A DNA stretch of 64,000 bases from Paraflavitalea sp. CAU 1676 (GTDB taxonomy: Bacteria > Bacteroidota > Bacteroidia > Chitinophagales > Chitinophagaceae). A model generated the notes under the pieces. The model ran no database searches and was not told the origin of the DNA. It was given only the letters and a program-made list of their open reading frames with translations. Positions 1 through 8,840 of the stretch are shown here, piece by piece (position 1 is the stretch's first letter; every line of letters begins with the position of its first letter). Location of the stretch: the NCBI RefSeq assembly GCF_029223285.1, contig NZ_JARHUJ010000002.1:62001-126000 (forward strand), in the 5' to 3' direction. Made by a program: the position numbers and the translations under genes.

Positions 1-366
1 GCCGCCTTTTACCAGTACATCCGGCAGCACGGCTTTGATGAGTTCCAGGGGCGTGTCTTCATCAAACAGCACAACAGCATCTACCATCAGGAGGGCTGCC
101 ATCACGGTAGCGCGTGCCTGCTCGTCGTTGATGGGTCGGCTATCGCCTTTGAGGCGTTTGGTGGATGCGTCGGAATTGAGGCCTACTACGAGGTAATCTG
201 CTTCGCCGGCTGCCTGCGAGAGAGAGGCGATGTGGCCACGATGCATGATATCAAATACGCCGTTGGTGAAGGCAACGGTTTTACCGGTGAGGCGCCACTG
301 GGCGATCCTTCTTACCAAATCAGGAAGACTGAAGATCTTTTTCTCGATGATGTCCGCTCTGCGCAT
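1..366 (-). CDS. rfaE2: RfaE2-type ADP-heptose synthase adenylyltransferase (partial, 3' end outside window)
   Basis: Reading leftwards from an ATG at 366, 122 codons stay open to the window edge, so the C-terminus is missing. The N-terminal part has the nucleotidyltransferase signature TNGVFDIMHRGH (about residues 34-45), whose HxGH binds the nucleotide phosphates, followed by GLNSDASTKRLKG typical of the cytidylyltransferase-like fold. The family transfers AMP to D-glycero-D-manno-heptose 1-phosphate in the cytoplasm, the last activation step for lipopolysaccharide inner-core heptose. The start overlaps the end of the upstream flippase-like gene by 47 bases, which implies co-transcription and coupled translation. 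Stand-alone RfaE2 without the kinase domain is usual in Bacteroidota. The activity is inferred from family similarity; other cytidylyltransferases share the fold. Confidence 0.88.
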   Translation of the reverse strand, partial: MRRADIIEKKIFSLPDLVRRIAQWRLTGKTVAFTNGVFDIMHRGHIASLSQAAGEADYLVVGLNSDASTKRLKGDSRPINDEQARATVMAALLMVDAVVLFDEDTPLELIKAVLPDVLVKGG

Positions 367-1378
367 AGGAAGCTTTTTGCGTCTTGTTGAAATATGGCAG
401 CAAAGCTAAGGCAACAAATCCACTGATGAGCATCTGGAAGAATTGAACCGTCCACATGAGCAGTCCAAAGGCTAGCCCGATGCCTTCATTAAGGCCATAG
501 AGGGCGAGTGTTTGTTGTACGAATATGTGGTACACGCCGAGGCCACCCGGTGTGGGCACGATCATAGCAAGGCTACCGGTAGACAATACCGACAAGGCTT
601 CCTTGATACCGTAAATGGAGGTTTCTTCGAGGGCGTAGAAGCCGATCCATACGCTCAGCAGGTACATGGTCCAGATGAAGATGGAGTGAAAGATGAACCA
701 GCCTTTCTTTTTCAGGTAACGAATGCTGGTGATGCCGCCCCATACACCCGCCAGGATCGTTTTGATCTTTTGGATGAGGCCGATATGGGAGAATTTTTTG
801 AATACGAAGATAGTTCCGCCTACCACCATGAGCAGGGCCGTCACCATGATGGTGATCTTAGTGGGCGTGAGCTGACTGGCTTTGGAATCGATGATGGTGT
901 TGACCTGGCTGCCTACGAACCCGCCAATCACATCGAGCTGGGAGAGGGTAGCGAGGGTAATGACCACCACCAGGCAGATCACATCGAACGCTCTTTCGGC
1001 CACGATGGTACCAACCAGTTTATCGGCCGGTACTTTTTCGTAACGGGCGAGCACGGTGCATTTAAGTACTTCTCCGAGGCGGGGAAAGGCGAGGTTGGCC
1101 ATATAGCCGATCAGCACGGCGAGGTAGGTATTGGAGGTGCGGGGTTTGTAGCCCAGCGGCTCCATCAGTATCTTCCAGCGCAGGGCCCTGCTGTAATGAC
1201 TGAGCAATAGGGCGCCCATGATGGGGATAATGAGCCAGTACCTTGCTTTTTGGATGGCTGTTTTGATATTGGTCCACTCTGTGTCGGGAATCTTTTTAAC
1301 CGACCACCACACAAGAAATATTGCCAGGCCCAGGAATAATGCATACTGCAGGTAACTGACAATCTTCTTCTTATTCAT
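320..1378 (-). CDS. Flippase-like integral membrane protein (lysylphosphatidylglycerol synthase TM / UPF0104 family)
   Basis: A 352-residue polytopic membrane protein. The chosen start is the ATG at 1378, directly before a basic stretch (NKKK) and the first hydrophobic segment; the frame is open to 1420 but the extra 14 residues look non-coding. Hydrophobic segments recur through the whole length, and the stretch AVLIGYMANLAFPRLGEVLK (about residues 89-108) matches the conserved glycine/proline/arginine-rich block of the AglD/YbhN/MprF-flippase superfamily. A late PTPGGLGVYH motif is also typical. Members move or modify lipid-linked compounds, but substrates differ and the substrate here cannot be read from sequence. 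It lies between panD and rfaE2 in a minus-strand cluster; the heptose gene next door makes an envelope-glycolipid role plausible, by inference only. Confidence 0.8.
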   Translation of the reverse strand: MNKKKIVSYLQYALFLGLAIFLVWWSVKKIPDTEWTNIKTAIQKARYWLIIPIMGALLLSHYSRALRWKILMEPLGYKPRTSNTYLAVLIGYMANLAFPRLGEVLKCTVLARYEKVPADKLVGTIVAERAFDVICLVVVITLATLSQLDVIGGFVGSQVNTIIDSKASQLTPTKITIMVTALLMVVGGTIFVFKKFSHIGLIQKIKTILAGVWGGITSIRYLKKKGWFIFHSIFIWTMYLLSVWIGFYALEETSIYGIKEALSVLSTGSLAMIVPTPGGLGVYHIFVQQTLALYGLNEGIGLAFGLLMWTVQFFQMLISGFVALALLPYFNKTQKASYAQSGHHREKDLQSS

Positions 1379-1452
1379 AAGTAAGTGGCGGGTTAGTGTT
1401 CCAGGCAAAAATAGGGACAATATATCACGGGAATGTTATTATAACGGTATTG

Positions 1453-1797
1453 TTATAATTTATTGCCTTCTTTGGGAAATACCAACCAGGGTTTAAAAGT
1501 TTTGGCTTTTTCGAAATCCATGCGTGCGTAGGAGATGATGATCACGATATCGCCGGCGGCGCCCTGACGGGCGGCGGGGCCATTGAGGCAGCACACGCCA
1601 GATCCGCGTTTTCCTTTGATGAGGTAGGTTTCGATACGGGATCCGTTGTTGACATTCACCACCTGGATCTTTTCATGTTCGATCATATTGGCTGCATCCA
1701 TCAGGTCTTCGTCGAGGGTGAGACTACCCACGTAGTTGAGGTTAGCTTCTGTGATCACTGCTCTGTGAACTTTGGACTTGAGCACTTCTATATCCAT
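1453..1797 (-). CDS. panD: Aspartate 1-decarboxylase (pyruvoyl enzyme)
   Basis: Converts L-aspartate to beta-alanine for pantothenate and coenzyme A. The 114-residue protein starts at the ATG at 1797 ([11 protein letters not shown]); the frame extends 14 codons upstream but the family begins here. Gly24-Ser25 in the motif YVGSLT is the self-cleavage site, with Ser25 becoming the pyruvoyl cofactor; Tyr58-equivalent and NGPAA motifs ([13 protein letters not shown]) are present. Length agrees with the usual 115-130 residues. It follows panC on the same strand after a 191-base gap that contains its own promoter-like box (1916-1923), so it is probably transcribed both from that site and by read-through. 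Confidence 0.96.
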   Translation of the reverse strand: MDIEVLKSKVHRAVITEANLNYVGSLTLDEDLMDAANMIEHEKIQVVNVNNGSRIETYLIKGKRGSGVCCLNGPAARQGAAGDIVIIISYARMDFEKAKTFKPWLVFPKEGNKL

Positions 1798-1915
1798 GAT
1801 GCCTTTTTGTTTGTGTTTTTGGGGATGATTTCGGCGCAACTACTTTGTTGCCTGCAACGGATTTTAGCCGGAGGATTTGCAGGGTGCAATTTTGTTGCGT
1901 TTATAAAAACGGCTG

Positions 1916-1923
1916 CAAAGCTA
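1916..1923 (-). promoter_or_regulatory. Bacteroidota -7 box TAGCTTTG upstream of panD
   Basis: On the minus strand the sequence TAGCTTTG matches the TAnnTTTG consensus of the Bacteroidota housekeeping sigma factor exactly. It lies about 118 bases upstream of the panD ATG, in the 191-base gap after panC. No clear -33 TTG at the usual 18-21 base distance was found, so this is a half-supported promoter. Confidence 0.45.
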
Positions 1924-1988
1924 TAAAAGTTTACTGATTTTCTAACGTTAGTTAGTTGTTGACAGATCAATCAAAATGTTAATATGGA

Positions 1989-2840
1989 TTATCGCGCGAT
2001 GACCATATTGTCTATCAGCCTTACCTCGCCTAAAAATGCAGCTACCAGGGCTACCAGGGCCTGTTTTCCGTCCCATGAATCGACCGGCGAAAGGTTGTCT
2101 GCATCTCCAACTGCCACATAATCAATCCTGAATCCTTCTTTTTCGAGGATACCGGAGGCTTCCTCCACCAGGGGGGCCAGCGGGCCGGGGGAGAGGTGGC
2201 TGCGGAGATGGTCGAGTGCCAGGTAGATGGCGGTGGCCTTCTGGCGGTCGGCCAGGGGCAGGCGGAGATTGCGGCTGCTCATGGCGAGGCCGTCGGTTTC
2301 CCGAACGGTAGGCACGGGTATGAATTGGGTGCCGTTCATGTGCAGGTGGCGGAGCAGCCACTTTACTACCATGCATTGCTGGTAGTCTTTCTGGCCCATG
2401 AAGAGTTGGTCGGGCTGTACCATGTTCAGCAACCGGGCCATGACCTGGCATACGCCCTGGAAATGACCGGGGCGAAAGGCGCCTTCGAGTAAGGTTTCGA
2501 GATAGCCGAGGTTGTAGTGCTCGAGTTGCTGCAATCCATCGGGATACATTTCGTTCACAGATGGAAGAAAAAGCGCATGTGTCCCTGCCTGTTCCAACAA
2601 ATAAATATCCTTATCCAGGGTATTGGGATATTTTTTATAGTCGTTGGGATCGTTGAACTGAGTGGGGTTCACGAAGATGCTGCAAACGACAAAGTCCGTA
2701 TGCCGGCGGGCCTCCCTGATAAGTGTAATATGCCCTTCGTGCAAGGCTCCCATGGTGGGAACGAAGCCTGTTTGCTGTTGCATCGATCGCTGCCTGGCGA
2801 GGTACCTGTGGAGGTCAGTCGCCTGCTTAAAAATGATCAT
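1989..2840 (-). CDS. panC: Pantothenate synthetase (pantoate--beta-alanine ligase)
   Basis: Joins pantoate and beta-alanine with ATP to give pantothenate, the step after PanD whose gene lies downstream. The 283-residue length is standard. Visible motifs: PTMGALHEGH (residues 28-37, the HIGH-like ATP-binding loop with His34 and His37), FVNPTQF, FRPGHFQGVCQVM, MGQKDYQQ and the KMSKS-like MSSRN. The ATG at 2840 fits the family N-terminus. It is divergent from the plus-strand GT5-like gene at 2953; the 112-base gap between them should hold both promoters. Confidence 0.97.
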   Translation of the reverse strand: MIIFKQATDLHRYLARQRSMQQQTGFVPTMGALHEGHITLIREARRHTDFVVCSIFVNPTQFNDPNDYKKYPNTLDKDIYLLEQAGTHALFLPSVNEMYPDGLQQLEHYNLGYLETLLEGAFRPGHFQGVCQVMARLLNMVQPDQLFMGQKDYQQCMVVKWLLRHLHMNGTQFIPVPTVRETDGLAMSSRNLRLPLADRQKATAIYLALDHLRSHLSPGPLAPLVEEASGILEKEGFRIDYVAVGDADNLSPVDSWDGKQALVALVAAFLGEVRLIDNMVIAR

Positions 2841-2899
2841 TTTGAGACGTTTAAAAGCATGGAACGGGCTATGCCGCCCATTTTTCTAATAAAATACCT

Positions 2900-2907
2900 T
2901 AACTTTG
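2900..2907 (+). promoter_or_regulatory. Bacteroidota -7 box TAACTTTG for the GT5-like gene
   Basis: Exact match to TAnnTTTG, 45 bases upstream of the ATG at 2953, in the divergent gap between panC and the GT5-like gene. No good -33 TTG is visible at the expected distance. Confidence 0.5.
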
Positions 2908-2952
2908 CACCCTGTTTTTAAAAATGGTTTATCGCAACCAATTAATTTCATA

Positions 2953-3765
2953 ATGCTGACAAAGAAAAGAATTTTATTTATTGCCAACGAAATGTCTCCT
3001 TATCTGGAGCTGACAGAATTTTCGGAAACTGTTAACCGGCTGGCGATAAAGGCAAATGAAGGTGGTTTCGAAGTTCGTTGCATTATGCCTCGTTTCGGGG
3101 TGATCAATGAGAGGAGACACAGGCTCCACGAGGTAGTTAGATTGTCGGGTATCAATGTTTCGGTCGACAATGATGATTTCCCTCTCCAGATCAAAGTTGC
3201 TTCTCTCCCCAATGCCCGCCTGCAGGTTTATTTTCTCGATAACGAAGACCTGTTCAAACGCAAGTCGATCTTCCATGACGACGAAGAAAAATGGTTCGAC
3301 GACAATGGTCTGCGCACTGTTTTCTTCTGTAAGGGTGCCCTGGAGACCGTGAAGAAATTCGGTTGGCCTCCGGACATCATTCATTGCAGTGGCTGGATGA
3401 CCGGCCTTATTCCCCTGTATCAAAAGACTGCGTATAAAAAAGAACCTGTATTTGCCCATAGTAAGGTGATCTATACGATGGGTAATACCAGCTTTAAAGA
3501 AAAATTAAGTCCCGACTTCCTGAAGCTGGCCAACATCAGCCCCAATATCAAAGACAAGGACCTCGAACCTTTCAAGGAGCTGAACAACCTGGCCATGATG
3601 CGTGGCGGCGCTACTTATGCCGATGCAGTTACATTCGGAGCAGAAAAAGTTGATAAGAAACTGGTTGAGGAGTTTGGTAAGGTGAAAGGTAAGAAAGTGC
3701 TTACCTATAATGCTGAGTCCGATTTAACAGACTATTTGCAATTGTATACCGACCTTGCCAAATAG
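2953..3765 (+). CDS. Glycogen/starch synthase N-terminal (GT5 catalytic-domain-like) protein, half length
   Basis: The 270-residue product starts at the ATG at 2953 (MLTKKRILFIANEMSPYLEL); in-frame codons back to 2905 overlap the promoter. It has the N-terminal Rossmann half of glycogen synthases: the IANEMSPYLELTEFSE segment stands where GlgA has its KTGGLADV loop, then VRCIMPRFGVI and the block PPDIIHCSGWMTGLIPLYQK corresponding to the conserved PDVVHAHDW region. Normal glycogen synthases are about 470-480 residues with a second GT-B domain that binds ADP-glucose; that domain is absent, and the KTGGL lysine is replaced. A conventional glycogen synthase activity is therefore doubtful. It is followed after 32 bases by the DUF4270 lipoprotein gene and flanked by panC, an arrangement recalled as common in Bacteroidota. 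Confidence 0.8.
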   Translation: MLTKKRILFIANEMSPYLELTEFSETVNRLAIKANEGGFEVRCIMPRFGVINERRHRLHEVVRLSGINVSVDNDDFPLQIKVASLPNARLQVYFLDNEDLFKRKSIFHDDEEKWFDDNGLRTVFFCKGALETVKKFGWPPDIIHCSGWMTGLIPLYQKTAYKKEPVFAHSKVIYTMGNTSFKEKLSPDFLKLANISPNIKDKDLEPFKELNNLAMMRGGATYADAVTFGAEKVDKKLVEEFGKVKGKKVLTYNAESDLTDYLQLYTDLAK

Positions 3766-3797
3766 GCTTTAATTCCGTAAACTGTTAACAATCACAA

Positions 3798-5231
3798 GTG
3801 AATAGGAAAATTTTTCTATCTGTCTTAGCTGCTTTGACCGGATTGACCATTTATAGCTCCTGTACAAAAGTAGATACTACCGACCTTGGCAATGAACTGA
3901 TCCCCGCTGTAGATAACGTGAAGACGTTTGAAACAGTTCTCGATGTGCAGACCGATAATTTCCTATATCCCGACTCTACCCGGGTCGATGGTTCTTCGCT
4001 CCATGCTTTGGGCATCATCTCCGATGATCCTGAATTTGGCAGCACCGATGCCAGGATCTATTCCAACTTCAGCCCGGCTACTTATGGCACCAGCCCATTT
4101 GCGGTAAAGGATTCCGTGGTGATCGATTCCATTGTACTGTCTCTGTCTTTCGGTGGCTTTTACGGCGACTCGAACGCCATTCAGCGTTATGAGGTTTACC
4201 AGATCGATCCGGCAACCAATAATTTCAAAGACTCCCTTTACCGGGTCGACGAACCCGATTTCGCCGTGTTACCAGGTGTACTGGGCAGCAGGGATGTCGA
4301 CTTCAAAATACTGAACGATTCAGTACTTTACAGGAATGGCAAGGATACCGTAAGAACCATCAATGAATTGCGGATCAAGCTGGATACTGCTTTTGGCCGC
4401 CAGTTCGTGAATTTCGATACGGCTGTTCAATACAAGAACGACTCCGCGTTCAAGACCTATTTCAAGGGGCTTGCGATCAAGACCAACAGTGGGGCTTCTG
4501 CCAACAAGACCGGATTGGCTTACTTCTCGCTCACGAACACAACGAATACCAAGCTTACTTTTTATACACGGGTTACGAACAATGGTGTGATCGACACGAC
4601 CACCCAGGCGTTCGCTTACAATAGTGGTACGCAGGCTAACCTGATCACCCGCCAGGCGGCACATGGTTACAAGCAATACCTCGAGAATGGCAACCCTGTA
4701 GACGACAAGGTGTATATCCAATCATCTCCGGGTTCTTATGCTACCGTGAAAGTACTGGGTCTGGACACCTTTGCCCAGGTAAACCGGGTTATTCACCGTG
4801 CGGAGCTGATCATCGAGCAGATCCCTTCTCAACTTGACAATATTTACACCACGCCGCCATTGATGTTTATCGATGCCAAAACGGCGACCGGTGATTCTAC
4901 GCTGACCATACGGAACGATTATATTCCTAATTCCCAGACGGGTTCTTATGATATTGCAACCCTGGGAGGTAATTACCTGAACAAAAAGTATGTGTTTACT
5001 TTGTCCAGGTACCTGCAAAGCGTTGTGACGAAGAAGCAGCCTTATTACCTGTTGCGTATCTATGCGCCGCTCTACACGGATCCCTATTACCAGGACGCCA
5101 ATGCGGTGTCGAAAGCCTGGCCGACTTTTGTGTACGTAAACAGCCCGGTTGCCAATGGCAGGCTGGTAGCAGGTGGAGGTAGTCACCCGACACAGAAGAT
5201 GCGTGTACGAATTATTTATTCTAAAATTTAA
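3798..5231 (+). CDS. DUF4270 family lipoprotein
   Basis: A 477-residue exported protein beginning at a GTG codon (3798): after MNRK comes a hydrophobic signal segment ending at Cys22 (TIYSSC), a reasonable though imperfect lipobox, then TKVDTTDLGNELIP, which resembles the start of DUF4270 proteins. The body is beta-rich and full of Asp, Asn, Thr and Ser, like outer-surface proteins of this phylum. No enzyme motif is visible and the function of the family is unknown. It lies 32 bases after the GT5-like gene and is probably co-transcribed with it. Confidence 0.82.
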   Translation: MNRKIFLSVLAALTGLTIYSSCTKVDTTDLGNELIPAVDNVKTFETVLDVQTDNFLYPDSTRVDGSSLHALGIISDDPEFGSTDARIYSNFSPATYGTSPFAVKDSVVIDSIVLSLSFGGFYGDSNAIQRYEVYQIDPATNNFKDSLYRVDEPDFAVLPGVLGSRDVDFKILNDSVLYRNGKDTVRTINELRIKLDTAFGRQFVNFDTAVQYKNDSAFKTYFKGLAIKTNSGASANKTGLAYFSLTNTTNTKLTFYTRVTNNGVIDTTTQAFAYNSGTQANLITRQAAHGYKQYLENGNPVDDKVYIQSSPGSYATVKVLGLDTFAQVNRVIHRAELIIEQIPSQLDNIYTTPPLMFIDAKTATGDSTLTIRNDYIPNSQTGSYDIATLGGNYLNKKYVFTLSRYLQSVVTKKQPYYLLRIYAPLYTDPYYQDANAVSKAWPTFVYVNSPVANGRLVAGGGSHPTQKMRVRIIYSKI

Positions 5232-5241
5232 GTTGGGCGCT

Positions 5242-5249
5242 TATCTTTG
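5242..5249 (+). promoter_or_regulatory. Bacteroidota -7 box TATCTTTG for metK
   Basis: Exact TAnnTTTG match 56 bases upstream of the metK ATG, just after the DUF4270 stop codon. A transcript from here would have a leader of about 50 bases, too short for known SAM riboswitch classes of full size; none was recognised. Confidence 0.55.
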
Positions 5250-5305
5250 CGCCTGTCTTAAAACCCATTAATTATTCTGTCTAACCTTTTCAAAATCTAA
5301 TAGTC

Positions 5306-6559
5306 ATGCCTTATTTATTTACTTCGGAGAGCGTATCTGAAGGGCATCCCGACAAGGTAGCCGATCAGATCTCTGATGCGTTGATCGATAATTTTCTTGC
5401 GTTTGATCCCCAGTCGAAGGTTGCCTGCGAAACACTGGTAACTACCGGCCAGGTGGTATTGGCAGGTGAGGTAAAGTCTTCTGCTTACCTCGATGTTCAG
5501 GAAATTGCCCGTAACGTGATCCGTAAAATTGGTTACACCAAGAGCGAGTACATGTTCGAGGCCAGTTCCTGTGGTGTACTGTCTGCTATTCACGAGCAGT
5601 CGGCCGATATCAACCAGGGTGTTGACCGCAAGAAGAAAGAAGAGCAAGGCGCCGGCGACCAGGGTATGATGTTTGGATACGCTACCAACGAAACGGAAGA
5701 CTATATGCCCCTGGCATTGGACCTGGCCCACAAATTATTGCTGGAGCTGGCTATCCTTCGCCGCGAAGGCAAGCAGATCAAGTACCTGCGTCCTGATGCG
5801 AAAAGCCAGGTAACGCTCGAGTACGATGACAACAACAAGCCTGTACGTATCGATGCGATCGTGATCTCTACCCAGCACGATGATTTCGCTTCTGAAACCA
5901 AAATGCAGGATCAGATCAAGAAGGATATGGTGAATATCCTGATCCCCCGCATCATTGCCAAGAATAAGAAGATCGCGCACCTGTTCAACAATAAGATCAA
6001 GTATCATATCAACCCAACCGGTAAGTTCGTGATCGGCGGACCTCACGGTGATACCGGCTTAACCGGTCGTAAGATCATCGTAGACACGTACGGTGGTAAG
6101 GGTGCGCACGGTGGTGGCGCCTTCAGCGGAAAAGATCCTTCCAAGGTTGACCGTTCTGCTGCTTATGCTACCCGTCATATTGCGAAGAACCTGGTGGCTG
6201 CCGGTATCTGCGACGAAGTACTCGTGCAGGTATCTTACGCGATCGGTGTGGCACAACCCATGGGTATTTATGTAAATACTTATGGTACTGCAAAAGTGAA
6301 ACTGACCGATGGTCAGATCGCGAAGAAAGTATCTGAAGTATTCGACATGCGTCCTTACTTCATCGAGCAACGTTTGAAATTGCGCAACCCTATTTATAGT
6401 GAAACGGCAGCTTACGGCCACATGGGCCGCAAGCCTGAGGTTGTGGAAAAGACTTTCACATCACCAGATGGTAAGACTGTTAAGAAGAAAGTGGAGCTGT
6501 TTACCTGGGAGAAGCTGGACTATGTGAGCAAGATCAAAAAGGCATTTAGTTCCAAATAG
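5306..6559 (+). CDS. metK: S-adenosylmethionine synthetase
   Basis: Makes S-adenosylmethionine from methionine and ATP in the cytoplasm. The 417 residues contain the family landmarks: [15 protein letters not shown] (His14 of GHPDK in the active site), [15 protein letters not shown] (methionine/adenosine loop), the P-loop-like [21 protein letters not shown], and [19 protein letters not shown] with the catalytic lysine and arginine. The protein is slightly longer than the 384-residue E. coli enzyme through inserts in the middle, as is usual in Bacteroidota. It has its own -7 box and is followed by a strong terminator. Confidence 0.98.
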   Translation: MPYLFTSESVSEGHPDKVADQISDALIDNFLAFDPQSKVACETLVTTGQVVLAGEVKSSAYLDVQEIARNVIRKIGYTKSEYMFEASSCGVLSAIHEQSADINQGVDRKKKEEQGAGDQGMMFGYATNETEDYMPLALDLAHKLLLELAILRREGKQIKYLRPDAKSQVTLEYDDNNKPVRIDAIVISTQHDDFASETKMQDQIKKDMVNILIPRIIAKNKKIAHLFNNKIKYHINPTGKFVIGGPHGDTGLTGRKIIVDTYGGKGAHGGGAFSGKDPSKVDRSAAYATRHIAKNLVAAGICDEVLVQVSYAIGVAQPMGIYVNTYGTAKVKLTDGQIAKKVSEVFDMRPYFIEQRLKLRNPIYSETAAYGHMGRKPEVVEKTFTSPDGKTVKKKVELFTWEKLDYVSKIKKAFSSK

Positions 6560-6578
6560 TTGCTGAAAAAAACAGAAG

Positions 6579-6605
6579 AGCCCCGCGAGAGTGGGGCTTT
6601 TTTTG
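6579..6605 (+). terminator. Intrinsic terminator of metK
   Basis: Eight-base-pair stem (AGCCCCGC with GTGGGGCT, one G-U pair) closed by a GAGA tetraloop and followed by seven T residues, 20 bases after the metK stop codon. Confidence 0.9.
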
Positions 6606-6635
6606 TGCCCGGCATTCTTTTCCTATTTTCGCGGC

Positions 6636-7196
6636 ATGAATGAGCAGCACAATCCCTGGCAGATCAATGGCGAAAAGACGATCTACGACAACCCCTGGAT
6701 AAGCGTTACGGAATTCGATGTGATCAACCCATCCGGTGGCAAGGGTATTTATGGGAAAGTGCATTTTAAGGGTTATGCCATTGGTGTGTTGCCGCTCGAC
6801 GAAGAACTGAATACCTGGTTGGTGGGCCAGTATCGTTTTCCGCTGAACCAGTACAGTTGGGAAATACCCGAAGGTGGCGGCCCTTTTCATTTCGACCCAT
6901 TGGACTCAGCAAAGCGTGAGTTGCTGGAAGAGACTGGTTTGGTGGCCGGGCAGTGGACCAAGATCATGGAAATGCACTTGTCGAACTCTGTTAGCGATGA
7001 ACATTCCCTGATCTATGTGGCCAGGGACCTGCGGCAGGAAACGGCTTGCCCCGAAGAAACGGAGCAATTACAGGTACGTAAGCTGCCTTTTGAAGAAGCT
7101 TACCAAATGGTGGAGGAAGGCAGGATCACCGATTCGGTGTCGGTGGCTGCGATCTTAAAAGTTAAACTGATGTTGGCAGATGGAAGGATATCATAA
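6636..7196 (+). CDS. Nudix hydrolase (ADP-ribose pyrophosphatase-like)
   Basis: A 186-residue cytoplasmic protein starting at ATG 6636. The fold signature EIPEGGG...DSAKRELLEETGL is a Nudix box, with the metal-binding REL-EE-TG part intact. The first glutamate of the canonical G-x5-E-x7-REUxEExGU pattern is Phe here (GGPFHFDPL), a deviation noted under findings. The EIPEGG-type approach and the length fit ADP-ribose/NDP-sugar pyrophosphatases of the NudF group. It overlaps the next gene by 17 bases, suggesting a two-gene operon. The true substrate cannot be read from sequence. Confidence 0.88.
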   Translation: MNEQHNPWQINGEKTIYDNPWISVTEFDVINPSGGKGIYGKVHFKGYAIGVLPLDEELNTWLVGQYRFPLNQYSWEIPEGGGPFHFDPLDSAKRELLEETGLVAGQWTKIMEMHLSNSVSDEHSLIYVARDLRQETACPEETEQLQVRKLPFEEAYQMVEEGRITDSVSVAAILKVKLMLADGRIS

Positions 7197-7947
7197 GAAA
7201 CCTGGCATTAAGAAATCGGCAATGATCATCGGACGACAGCCGATCATCGAGGCCATTCAATCGGGCCGCCCGATCGATAAGATATTGTTTCAGCGAAATG
7301 TAACGGGCGATGCCATCGGCACCATCCGCCAGCTGGCGCGTGAACAAAATATTCCCATTCAACAAGTGCCTCCTGAAAAGCTGAATGGCCTTACGAAGGC
7401 CAATCACCAGGGGTGTATCGCTATTGCCGGGCTGGTTCAATACCTCGATCTGCAGCAGGTGATCGACCATGTGGTGGGCGCCGGCGAAACGCCTTTGTTC
7501 GTAATGCTCGATGGCGTAACGGACGTGCGCAATATTGGCGCCATTGCCCGCACGGCAGTATGTTGCGGGGCGCAGGCGCTGATCATTCCCGATAAAGGAG
7601 TGGGGGCACTGAATGAAGAAGCCATGAAATCATCGGCAGGTGCGTTGGAGAAGATCCATGTTTGCCGGGTGAATAGTTTGATGAAGGCGGTAGACAGTCT
7701 GCACCTGAACGGCATCAAGGTGTTTGCGGCTGAAATGACGGCGACCAAAATGGTGTTCGACCTGCCGCTGACCGAACCTGCCTGTGTGATCATGGGCAGT
7801 GAGGATAAGGGCGTGTTTCCTGGTTTGCTGAAGATCTGCGACGAGGTGTTCAAGATCCCGATGGCTGGCGATTTCGAATCGCTCAACGTATCGGTGGCAG
7901 CTGGTATGATCCTGTATGAGTCGATGAAGCACCGGATGAAGGGATGA
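7180..7947 (+). CDS. rlmB: 23S rRNA 2'-O-methyltransferase, SpoU/TrmH (RlmB) family
   Basis: A SAM-dependent SPOUT methyltransferase, 255 residues. The N-terminal substrate-binding domain (MIIGRQPIIEAI...) matches RlmB; the three SPOUT motifs are LDGVTDVRNIGAIARTA (with the catalytic Asn/Arg), MGSEDKGVFP and IPMAGDFESLNVSVAAG, the last two forming the trefoil knot that binds SAM. E. coli RlmB methylates G2251 of 23S rRNA; the exact target here is inferred. The ATG at 7180 overlaps the Nudix gene; a second ATG at 7222 (MIIGRQ) matches the usual family start about as well. Confidence 0.88.
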   Translation: MEGYHKKPGIKKSAMIIGRQPIIEAIQSGRPIDKILFQRNVTGDAIGTIRQLAREQNIPIQQVPPEKLNGLTKANHQGCIAIAGLVQYLDLQQVIDHVVGAGETPLFVMLDGVTDVRNIGAIARTAVCCGAQALIIPDKGVGALNEEAMKSSAGALEKIHVCRVNSLMKAVDSLHLNGIKVFAAEMTATKMVFDLPLTEPACVIMGSEDKGVFPGLLKICDEVFKIPMAGDFESLNVSVAAGMILYESMKHRMKG

Positions 7948-8081
7948 CGCACTGCCAGCCACGATAACCACTATGGCAACGAAGGTTACCCGCCGGTCGT
8001 CGGCCGGTACCTGTTGTCGCTCGTGCCTGCGTTTGCGGCTGTACGTGTTCCTGGACAATGTTGGGTGGATTTTTGAAGCAG

Positions 8082-8759
8082 TTATTTGCTGTTGGTCTTA
8101 TTGCTCCTTCCGTATTTGAATTTACTTATTACTCTCCCTTTTTCATTGTATTGTTTCCAGATGCCGGTTTTGGCAGGTACGAGCACCTTGAACTCGTAAG
8201 TAGCCCTGTAATACCCATGGCTTGGAGTTAAGGCTTTCAGGGAGTCAGGCTCTCCGTAAACAAGCTTTTCTACGACTGCAAAGGAGCGGGCAAAATCTTC
8301 TGCTGATAAAGGTCGTTGAAACGTCGAGTCTTCCTGGCTAAGGGCATAAAAGCGCTCAGATTGTAGTTGGCCTTCGGGATAGTATTCCACCCAACGTCCG
8401 CTTTTAAAACCTCTATAGTAAGTTCCGGTTTGTTTTACCCTGCCCGATGGGTAGTAGGCCACGAAATTACCCCATATGTACCCCAATTGATGGGGCAGTA
8501 CAAATGCGATCTGTCCATTGGGGTAGTAGGTGGTCATGGAATCGAGGGGTTGAAAGTTTACCGGATCGAGTTTGGTGACGGCCGCTGTGCTGCCATTTCG
8601 TTGGAGTTCGTACAGCCGCCAGCAACGCTGGGCCGAATCAAACTTGCCATATCGTATGATCCTTGTGCCAGTGTAGTCATAAGTAGTATCTACGATGCTT
8701 TGCGCCAGGGAACAATAGCAGGCAATCAGTAGGGTAAAGAGGGTCAATAGGTGTTTCAT
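8082..8759 (-). CDS. Secreted MORN-variant repeat protein (YwqK-like), function unknown
   Basis: The 225-residue product has a signal peptide (MKHLLTLFTLLIACYCSLAQ, cleavage near residue 19) and at least three copies of the MORN-variant repeat built around YYPNGQI, YYPSGRVKQTGTYYRGFKSGRWVEYY and YNEKGRVISKFKYG. Such repeats are common in exported Bacteroidota proteins described as toxin-antitoxin YwqK-like, but no function is established. It stands alone, convergent with rlmB and divergent from the HMG-CoA lyase gene. The 134 bases between it and rlmB hold no convincing gene. Confidence 0.75.
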   Translation of the reverse strand: MKHLLTLFTLLIACYCSLAQSIVDTTYDYTGTRIIRYGKFDSAQRCWRLYELQRNGSTAAVTKLDPVNFQPLDSMTTYYPNGQIAFVLPHQLGYIWGNFVAYYPSGRVKQTGTYYRGFKSGRWVEYYPEGQLQSERFYALSQEDSTFQRPLSAEDFARSFAVVEKLVYGEPDSLKALTPSHGYYRATYEFKVLVPAKTGIWKQYNEKGRVISKFKYGRSNKTNSK

Positions 8760-8840
8760 GCGTATTACAGGGATCGGTATACTATAATATCGCTTTTACA
8801 GCAAAAATGTTGCTTTCTGGGGGCAATTCGCGGGGAATGC

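Noticed and set aside
5250-5305. SAM riboswitch upstream of metK
   Set aside because: The leader is too short and no matching stems were seen.
7973-8120. Short ATG frame between rlmB and the MORN-type gene
   Set aside because: It runs into the opposite-strand MORN gene and has no similarity or promoter support.
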